Of a stretch of 64,000 bases of DNA, positions 57,737-64,000 are shown piece after piece (position 1 is the first letter of the stretch; each line of letters opens with the position of its first letter). A program made the position numbers and the translations under genes. The DNA lies in assembly GCF_000282315.2 (NCBI RefSeq), contig NZ_AKJN02000008.1:682001-746000 (forward strand), given 5' to 3'. This DNA is from Pseudomonas sp. GM41(2012). Lineage in GTDB: Bacteria; Pseudomonadota; Gammaproteobacteria; Pseudomonadales; Pseudomonadaceae. The notes beneath the pieces were generated by a model, which did no database searches, was not told the origin of the DNA, and worked only from the letters and a program-made list of their open reading frames with translations.

Positions 57737-60007
57737 ATGTCCGATCAATTCGAAATCTTCCTCACTTGCCCAAAAGGTCTTGAAGGCCTGCTCATCGAGG
57801 AAGCCGTCGGGCTTGGCCTTGAAGAAGCGCGTGAGCACACCTCTGCCGTGCGCGGCATGGCCACCATGGAAACCGCATATCGCCTGTGCCTGTGGTCGCG
57901 TCTGGCGAACCGGGTGCTGCTGGTGCTCAAGCGTTTCCCGATGAAGGACGCCGAAGACCTGTACCACGGCGTGCTGGATATCGAGTGGCAAGACCACATG
58001 CTCAACGATGGCACCCTGGCCGTTGAGTTCAGCGGTCACGGCTCGGGTATCGACAACACCCACTTCGGCGCCTTGAAGGTCAAGGACGCCATCGTCGACA
58101 AACTGCGCACGCCACAGGGCGATCGTCCGTCCATCGACAAGCTCAACCCGGACCTGCGTATTCACCTGCGCCTGGACCGCGGCGAAGCGATCCTGTCCCT
58201 CGACCTCTCAGGCCACAGCCTGCACCAGCGCGGCTATCGCTTGCAGCAGGGCGCGGCGCCGCTGAAGGAAAACCTCGCGGCCGCGATCCTGATCCGTTCC
58301 GGCTGGCCACGCATTGCGGCCGATGGCGGCGCGCTGGCTGACCCGATGTGCGGTGTCGGTACGTTCCTCGTCGAAGCCGCGATGATCGCCGCCGACATGG
58401 CGCCGAACCTGCGTCGCGAGCAGTGGGGCTTCACCGCTTGGCTGGGCCACGTCCCGGCGCTGTGGAAAAAGCTTCACGAAGAAGCCACTGAACGTTGCGC
58501 GGCCGGTCTGGCCAAGCCACCGCTGTGGATTCGCGGTTACGAAGCCGATCCGCGCCTGATTCAACCGGGCCGCAACAACGTTGAACGTGCCGGCCTGAGC
58601 GAGTGGATCAAGATCTACCAGGGCGAAGTCGGGACGTTTGAGCCACGTCCGGACCAGAACCAGAAAGGCCTGGTGATCTGCAACCCACCGTACGGCGAGC
58701 GTCTGGGTGATGAAGCGAGCTTGCTCTATCTCTACCAGAACCTCGGCGAACGTCTGCGTCAGGCCTGCCTGAACTGGGAAGCCGCGGTATTCACCGGCGC
58801 CCCGGACCTGGGCAAGCGCATGGGCATCCGCAGCCACAAACAGTATTCGTTCTGGAACGGCGCCTTGCCGTGCAAGTTGCTGCTGATCAAAGTCACGCCG
58901 GACCAGTTCGTCACTGGCGAACGTCGCACTCCGGAACAGCGTCAGGTCGAGCGCGAGCAAGCCGAAGTCGAAGTCGCAGACAACGACGTGGCACCCGGCA
59001 AGTACGAGAAGTACAACAAGAACGGCAACCCGATCAAACCGGCACCGGTGGTGATCGAGCAGCCGCGCTTGAGCGAAGGCGGGCAGATGTTTGCCAACCG
59101 TCTGCAAAAGAACCTCAAGGCCCTCGGCAAGTGGGTCAAGCGTGAAGGCATCGACTGCTACCGCGTCTACGATGCCGACATGCCGGAATACTCGATGGCC
59201 ATCGACCTGTATCAGGATTGGGTCCACGTCCAGGAATACGCCGCGCCGAAATCCATCGATCCGGAAAAAGCCTCGGCGCGCATGTTCGATGCCCTGGCCG
59301 CCATTCCGCAGGCCCTGAACATCGACAAGAGCCGCGTGGTGGTCAAGCGTCGCGAGCGTCAGAGCGGCACCAAACAGTACGAACGCCAAGCGGCACAGGG
59401 CAAGTTCGTCGAGGTCAACGAAGGTGGCGTGAAGCTGCTGGTGAACCTCACGGATTACCTCGACACCGGGCTGTTCCTCGATCACCGGCCAATGCGCATG
59501 CGGATTCAGAAAGAGGCCGCCGGCAAGCGCTTCCTCAATCTGTATAGCTACACCGCAACCGCCAGTGTTCACGCAGCCAAGGGCGGCGCGCGCAGCACCA
59601 CCAGCGTCGACCTGTCGAAAACCTATCTGGACTGGGCGCGTCGCAATCTGTCGCTGAACGGTTTCTCCGAGAAGAACCGTCTGGAGCAGGGCGACGTGAT
59701 GGCCTGGCTCGATGCCTGCCGTGACGAATACGACCTGATCTTCATCGATCCGCCGACGTTCTCCAACTCCAAGCGCATGGAAGGGATCTTCGACGTGCAG
59801 CGTGACCAGGTGCAATTGATCGACCTGGCCATGGCGCGTCTGGCCCCGGGCGGCGTGTTGTACTTCTCCAACAACTTCCGCAAGTTCCAGCTCGAGGAAA
59901 ACCTCACCGAGCGTTATGCGGTCGAGGAAATCACCGCCCAGACCATCGATCCGGATTTCGCCCGTAATGGCAAAATCCACCGTGCCTGGAAAATCACGGC
60001 GCGTTGA
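57737..60007 (+). CDS. rlmL: Bifunctional 23S rRNA (guanine) methyltransferase RlmKL
   Basis: 756 residues. An N-terminal THUMP domain (LTCPKGLEGLLIEEAV) is followed by the first methyltransferase (GVGTFLVEAA; NPPYGERLG, m2G2445 activity). The second methyltransferase (RFLNLYSYTATASVHAA, FIDPPTFSNSKRM) makes m7G2069. It modifies 23S rRNA during ribosome assembly. The frame is open 58 codons upstream, but MSDQFEIFLTC at 57737 is where the family starts. It is next to rmf, another ribosome gene. Confidence 0.94.
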   Translation: MSDQFEIFLTCPKGLEGLLIEEAVGLGLEEAREHTSAVRGMATMETAYRLCLWSRLANRVLLVLKRFPMKDAEDLYHGVLDIEWQDHMLNDGTLAVEFSGHGSGIDNTHFGALKVKDAIVDKLRTPQGDRPSIDKLNPDLRIHLRLDRGEAILSLDLSGHSLHQRGYRLQQGAAPLKENLAAAILIRSGWPRIAADGGALADPMCGVGTFLVEAAMIAADMAPNLRREQWGFTAWLGHVPALWKKLHEEATERCAAGLAKPPLWIRGYEADPRLIQPGRNNVERAGLSEWIKIYQGEVGTFEPRPDQNQKGLVICNPPYGERLGDEASLLYLYQNLGERLRQACLNWEAAVFTGAPDLGKRMGIRSHKQYSFWNGALPCKLLLIKVTPDQFVTGERRTPEQRQVEREQAEVEVADNDVAPGKYEKYNKNGNPIKPAPVVIEQPRLSEGGQMFANRLQKNLKALGKWVKREGIDCYRVYDADMPEYSMAIDLYQDWVHVQEYAAPKSIDPEKASARMFDALAAIPQALNIDKSRVVVKRRERQSGTKQYERQAAQGKFVEVNEGGVKLLVNLTDYLDTGLFLDHRPMRMRIQKEAAGKRFLNLYSYTATASVHAAKGGARSTTSVDLSKTYLDWARRNLSLNGFSEKNRLEQGDVMAWLDACRDEYDLIFIDPPTFSNSKRMEGIFDVQRDQVQLIDLAMARLAPGGVLYFSNNFRKFQLEENLTERYAVEEITAQTIDPDFARNGKIHRAWKITAR

Positions 60008-60149
60008 CATTTGCAGGGATTGGATCCACAGAGCCTTGATTTTTAAAGGCTCTTGGCTTCTTTCTGTGCTGGTCAAATTGATGGCTAATAGCTATAACTC
60101 AACGCATGGCCAATGGGCTTTCCCGCACCTGGCGTTTTGAGTTGCGTCT

Positions 60150-62549
60150 ATGTCGTTGCACGCCGTGCGCCCGAAGATCCTGGGTTTTATCAGTGAAGAT
60201 GTCTCGGCCTGGCTGGTCGCACTGCTGGTATTGGCTGTCGGCGGGATTCTCACGGGATTGTTGGCGTGGTCGACGCTGAATCTGTTCCACCATCAATTGC
60301 GGCAACGTTTCCAACTGCTGGCCAGTGAACGTTACAGCCGTATCGAAGAACGCTTTGAAGATCAGGAGCAGCGCCTCGATGGCCTGCGCCGGTTCTTTGC
60401 CAATTCCGATTCGGTCTCCCGCGCGGAGTTCGACGGTTACACTCAACCGCTGCTGCACCGGACTCAGGCCTATTCCTTCGCCAAGCGGGTAACCGGTGCC
60501 GAACGGGCGGAATTTGAACGCCAGGTGCGTGCAGAGGGTTTACCCGACTTCACCCTGCGCGAACTCAATGCCGACGGCCAACTGCAACTTGCGGCCGAAC
60601 GGGATGAGTACGTGGCGGTGCTGTATAGCCAGACCCAAAGCAAACTCGGCTCGCCGCTGGGCTACGACTTGTGGGCTCAACCCTTGCGCCGTGCCACCCT
60701 TGAAAGGGCCGATCAACACGGCGCCATGGTGGTATCGCAGCCAATGCATCTGGTCAATATCGAACCGGCCTATGCGCGCGGCGTGCTGCTGGTCTCACCG
60801 GTGTTGTTGCGCAATGGTCCGGCTACGGCGGGGGTGAAACCGTACGGTTATGTCATGGCCGTGATCAGCATGCATCAGTTGCTGGCGGACGGGCTGCCAG
60901 AGGCTGGCCGTGACTATCTTTCGGTGCGCATCCTCGACTTATCCACAGACGATCAGCACGAAGTGCTGTATGAGTCTCCTAACCCCCCAGCCCCCAGTGA
61001 TCTGGCCGCGACCCGGTTGCTGCGGCTTGCCGACCATGACTATCAAGTCGACATTCAGCCCAGCGATGCCTTCCTGAAAGCCAATCACTCTTCGGTGACC
61101 ACCCTGGTGGTGCTGGGCGGTTTGCTCAGTCTGCTGCTCAGTGCCTTGCTCTATGTGCTGGTCAGTCAGCGTCAACGGGCGCTGAAAATGGTCGAGCAAC
61201 GGACCCAGGAACTGCGCGCCCGCGAGCAGGAGTTGCGCGGCACCCATGGCCAGTTGCGTGGCGTGCTGAATGCCGCGACCCAGGTGGCGATCATCGCCAC
61301 TGACCTGCGCGGAGTTATCCGCACCTTTAATGCCGGTGCCGAGCAAATGCTCGGTTACACCAGCACCGAGGTGGTGGGCCACATGACTCTGGAAAACCTG
61401 CACCTGCCCCGAGAGCTCCTGGCACGTTCGGCGGAGTTGAGCGCGCGCTATGGCAAACCGATTCCGACCTGCCAGGCGATGTTGGTCGAGGGCGGCGAGG
61501 AGGGCGGTCACGAAGCGCGGGAATGGACGTTGCTGCGTAGCGACGGCAGCCATTTGACGGTGAACATGCTGGCGACCCCGGTCCTCGACGAGCAAGGCTT
61601 GTGGGTCGGGCACCTGGCGATCTGTATCGACATCACTGAACGCAAGCGGGTCCACGAGGCCCTGGCGGCTCGGGACCTGTTGTTGAAGAAACTCAGCGCC
61701 CATGTGCCCGGCGGGATCTACCAATTCAAGATGGAGTTCGATGGGCGCTTCAGTGTGATCTACGCCAGCGACGGTATTCGCGAGATTTACGAACTTGAAC
61801 CGGATGTCCTGTTGTTCAACGCCGAAGCGATATTCACGCGGATACATCCGCAGGACACCACCCGGGTCCGCGCTTCGATCCGGGCGTCGGCGGACACCCT
61901 CAGCCCTTGGCGCGAGGAGTACCGCGTGCAGCTCCCCCTGCGCGGCCTGCGTTGGGTTCGTGGTGAGGCGACACCGGAGGAATTGCCCGGTGGCGGCGTG
62001 CTCTGGCACGGCTATGTCTCGGACATCTCCGACTTGAAACGGGTGGAAGAAGAACTGCGGGCGCTATCGATCACCGACTCTCTGACCGGGATCCACAACC
62101 GCCGTTACTTCCAGGAACGCCTGACCACCGAAATGGCCAGGGTCGAACGCGGTGGCGGCGAACTGTCGGTGATCATGCTCGATATCGACCATTTCAAACG
62201 CATCAATGACCAGCATGGCCACGCTGTCGGCGATCGGGTGTTGCAGATTGTGTGCGAACGCATCGGCCTTCGGCTGCGGCGCACCGACGTGTTCTGTCGC
62301 CTGGGTGGCGAGGAGTTCATGGTGCTTTGCCCGGACATCAACGGCGAACATGCCCATGTCCTGGCCTTGCAGCTATGGCAAGGGTTGCGCAGTTCGCCGA
62401 TCGAAGGCGTCGGGACAGTGACCGCCAGTTTCGGGATTGCCAGTTGGCGAGTCGGGGAGGGCGCGGATGCGCTGCTGCTGCGGGCGGATTCGGGGGTGTA
62501 TGCGGCGAAACAGGCAGGGCGGGATCGGGTAGAAGGAGAGATGAACTAG
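60150..62549 (+). CDS. Membrane diguanylate cyclase with CHASE, two PAS and GGDEF domains
   Basis: 799 residues. Two membrane helices (about 20-46 and 312-338) flank a periplasmic CHASE-type sensor domain. Then come a short coiled coil, PAS domains (about 355-490 and 505-625) and a GGDEF domain. The active-site motif is GGEEF, and the inhibitory I-site RRTD lies five residues before it. It should make cyclic di-GMP in response to a periplasmic ligand and be product-inhibited. No EAL domain is present. The ligand is unknown. The gene is followed by a REP element and has no close partner gene. Confidence 0.9.
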   Translation: MSLHAVRPKILGFISEDVSAWLVALLVLAVGGILTGLLAWSTLNLFHHQLRQRFQLLASERYSRIEERFEDQEQRLDGLRRFFANSDSVSRAEFDGYTQPLLHRTQAYSFAKRVTGAERAEFERQVRAEGLPDFTLRELNADGQLQLAAERDEYVAVLYSQTQSKLGSPLGYDLWAQPLRRATLERADQHGAMVVSQPMHLVNIEPAYARGVLLVSPVLLRNGPATAGVKPYGYVMAVISMHQLLADGLPEAGRDYLSVRILDLSTDDQHEVLYESPNPPAPSDLAATRLLRLADHDYQVDIQPSDAFLKANHSSVTTLVVLGGLLSLLLSALLYVLVSQRQRALKMVEQRTQELRAREQELRGTHGQLRGVLNAATQVAIIATDLRGVIRTFNAGAEQMLGYTSTEVVGHMTLENLHLPRELLARSAELSARYGKPIPTCQAMLVEGGEEGGHEAREWTLLRSDGSHLTVNMLATPVLDEQGLWVGHLAICIDITERKRVHEALAARDLLLKKLSAHVPGGIYQFKMEFDGRFSVIYASDGIREIYELEPDVLLFNAEAIFTRIHPQDTTRVRASIRASADTLSPWREEYRVQLPLRGLRWVRGEATPEELPGGGVLWHGYVSDISDLKRVEEELRALSITDSLTGIHNRRYFQERLTTEMARVERGGGELSVIMLDIDHFKRINDQHGHAVGDRVLQIVCERIGLRLRRTDVFCRLGGEEFMVLCPDINGEHAHVLALQLWQGLRSSPIEGVGTVTASFGIASWRVGEGADALLLRADSGVYAAKQAGRDRVEGEMN

Positions 62550-62566
62550 AGCTGCGTGCTTACCCC

Positions 62567-62656
62567 TGTGGGAGCGAGCCTGCTCGCGATAGCGGTGTGA
62601 CAGTCGACATCAATGTTGAATGTCACACCGCTATCGCGAGCAGGCTCGCTCCCACA
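62567..62656. repeat. REP-type inverted repeat pair (longest perfect arms)
   Basis: 36-bp near-perfect arms TGTGGGAGCGAGCCTGCTCG.../complement with an 18-bp loop, between the convergent cyclase and dacB genes. Confidence 0.92.
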
Positions 62657-62684
62657 TTGGTTCTGTGGTGTTTTGTAGATCGGG

Positions 62685-64000
62685 TTAGAGCACCGAAGCC
62701 GTTTCCGGCAGTTTCGGCTGGCGATACAGGTCCAGCAGCACCTGATCCAGCACCGACGATGCGCCAAACGGTGCCTTGTCGTTAAGGATCGCCACTACCG
62801 CCCAGGTATTGCCGTTGATGTCGCGGCTGAAGCCGGCAATCGCCCGCACCGTATTCAGGGTGCCGGTCTTGATGTGCGCTTCACCGCGCATCGCCGTGGT
62901 TTTCAGGCGTTTGCGCATGGTGCCGTCGGTGCCGGCAATCGGCATCGAACTGATGAACTCGGCCGAATACGGGCTTTTCCAGGCCGCTTGCAGCATGCCG
63001 GCCATTTCACGCGCACTCACCCGTTCCGCACGGGACAGGCCGGAACCGTTTTCCATCACCAGGTGCGGCGCGGTGATGCCTTTCTTCGCCAGCCACTGAC
63101 GCACGACACGCTGTGCAGCCTTGGCATCGTCACCGTCGGCCTCGGTGCGGAACTGCGCACCCAGGCTCAGGAACAGCTGCTGGGCCATGGTGTTGTTACT
63201 GTATTTGTTGATGTCGCGGATGATTTCCGCCAGGTCCGGCGAGAAGGCCCGAGCCAGGACCTTGGCATCTTTAGGGGTTGGTGCCAAACGGTCCACGCCC
63301 TGAATGCTGCCACCCAGTTCCTTCCAGATCGCTCGCACGGCGCCTGCGGTGTAGGTCGCGTGGTCGAGCAGCGACAGGTAAGTCTGGGAGCTGCAACCCT
63401 CGCCCAACTGGCCACCAACCGTCACGGTCACGCTGCCATCGGCCTGGGTCACCGGGTTGTAACGCACGCCACCGGTGCATTGCTTGGAGTTGACGGCTTT
63501 GACCTGGTTTTCGATGCGGATGGTGGCAATCGGCGGTTCCACCGACACCAGCACCCGGCCGTTGTCGTTGCGCGCCACAAAGCGCAGGGCCTTGAGGTTG
63601 ACCATCAGCGCGTCAGGTTTGACCAGGAAGGGCTTGTTATCGTCATTGCCGTCGTCGTTGAACTGCGGCAATTGCGGCTGTACGAAGAAATTACGGTCCA
63701 GCACCAGATCGCCGGTGATTTGCGTCACACCGTTGGCGCGCAGGTCACGCATCAGCAACCAGAGTTTTTCCATGTTCAGCTTCGGATCGCCGCCACCCTT
63801 GAGGTAGAGGTTACCGTTGAGGATGCCGCCGCTGAGCGTGCCGTCGGTGTAGAACTCGGTTTTCCACTGGTGGTTCGGGCCGAGCATTTCCAGCGCCGCG
63901 TACGTGGTGACCAGTTTCATGGTCGAGGCCGGATTGACGGAGACGTCAGCGTTGAAAATCGTCGGGGTGCCAGGGCCGTTGAGCGGGATCATCACCAGCG
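62685..64000 (-). CDS. dacB: D-alanyl-D-alanine carboxypeptidase/endopeptidase PBP4 (cut by window edge)
   Basis: About 438 C-terminal residues are inside the window. The start is beyond 64000. Active-site motifs are SxxK in NPASTMKLVTTYAALE, SxN in YSNNTMAQQL and KTG in HIKTGTLNTV, in the order and with the large insert domain between SxxK and SxN that mark PBP4 (class C type). It trims or cuts peptidoglycan peptide cross-links in the periplasm. A signal peptide should lie in the missing part. Confidence 0.93.
   Translation of the reverse strand, partial: LVMIPLNGPGTPTIFNADVSVNPASTMKLVTTYAALEMLGPNHQWKTEFYTDGTLSGGILNGNLYLKGGGDPKLNMEKLWLLMRDLRANGVTQITGDLVLDRNFFVQPQLPQFNDDGNDDNKPFLVKPDALMVNLKALRFVARNDNGRVLVSVEPPIATIRIENQVKAVNSKQCTGGVRYNPVTQADGSVTVTVGGQLGEGCSSQTYLSLLDHATYTAGAVRAIWKELGGSIQGVDRLAPTPKDAKVLARAFSPDLAEIIRDINKYSNNTMAQQLFLSLGAQFRTEADGDDAKAAQRVVRQWLAKKGITAPHLVMENGSGLSRAERVSAREMAGMLQAAWKSPYSAEFISSMPIAGTDGTMRKRLKTTAMRGEAHIKTGTLNTVRAIAGFSRDINGNTWAVVAILNDKAPFGASSVLDQVLLDLYRQPKLPETASVL

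Noticed and set aside
12852..62656. The dispersed TGTAGGAGC/GCTCGCGA repeats as a CRISPR array
   Set aside because: They are inverted pairs scattered between genes, not direct repeats with regular spacers, and no cas genes are present.

Overview
The window is chromosomal DNA of a Pseudomonas of the P. fluorescens lineage. Evidence: gene blocks in typical Pseudomonas order (cysH-thrH-pabB; ppsR/ppsA-hydrolase-rraA-cmaX-crfX-cmpX-sigX-oprF; the nitrate assimilation cluster; pyrD-rmf-rlmL-dacB), an OprF porin, high G+C codon use, and more than ten REP-type inverted repeats of the kinds that litter Pseudomonas genomes.

Layout. 1-1.5 kb: plsC (cut), a crotonase-family protein, a 49-residue small protein and tRNA-Ser(GGA). 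1.5-6.6 kb: small or secreted accessory genes (serine hydrolase, YbjQ-type protein, two tandem glycine-zipper proteins, two acidic proteins, a Gly/Ser-rich secreted protein). 6.6-11.9 kb: a large Rhs protein whose C-terminal tip looks like a pertussis-toxin-type ADP-ribosyltransferase, followed at once by a putative immunity gene. 12-17.2 kb: HAD phosphatase, divergent SDR/LysR pair, hydantoin racemase and NCS1 permease. 17.8-20.7 kb: cysH, thrH, pabB. 20.9-22.3 kb: an intact IS256-family element inserted in a REP hairpin. 22.3-25.4 kb: three-gene operon of a secreted retropepsin-like protease, an inactive-transglutaminase/7TM protein and an ATP-grasp ligase. 25.7-34.4 kb: methylcitrate cycle operon (GntR, prpB, prpC, acnD, prpF, prpD). 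34.5-37.9 kb: ppsR and ppsA, divergent. 38-43.7 kb: the envelope-stress block ending in sigX and oprF. 43.7-55.4 kb: nitrate/nitrite assimilation (cobA, nitrate reductase, nirD, nirB, a phosphatase-kinase fusion, nitrate transporter, nasT, nasS). 55.7-64 kb: pyrD, rmf, rlmL, a CHASE-PAS-PAS-GGDEF diguanylate cyclase and dacB (cut).

How the genes fit together. PrpB/C/D, AcnD and PrpF turn propionyl-CoA into pyruvate and succinate, and PpsA/PpsR next door can send pyruvate to PEP. In the nitrate cluster the transporter brings nitrate in, the reductase makes nitrite, NirBD makes ammonium, and CobA supplies the siroheme precursor for NirB. NasS (nitrate sensor) and NasT (ANTAR RNA-binding antiterminator) control it.

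The strongest regulatory signal is in this cluster. All three transcription units (nirB, the transporter and nasS itself) show a -24/-12 sigma-54 promoter, then hairpins with A1/G4 hexanucleotide loops, then an overlapping intrinsic terminator. This is the layout expected for NasT antitermination, and it includes the nasST operon itself. The rmf and rlmL upstream regions are also densely structured. The main novelty candidates are the Rhs ADP-ribosyltransferase/immunity pair, the autoregulatory nasS leader, the rlmL leader with two competing pairings, and the IS256 insertion at the tip of a REP hairpin.
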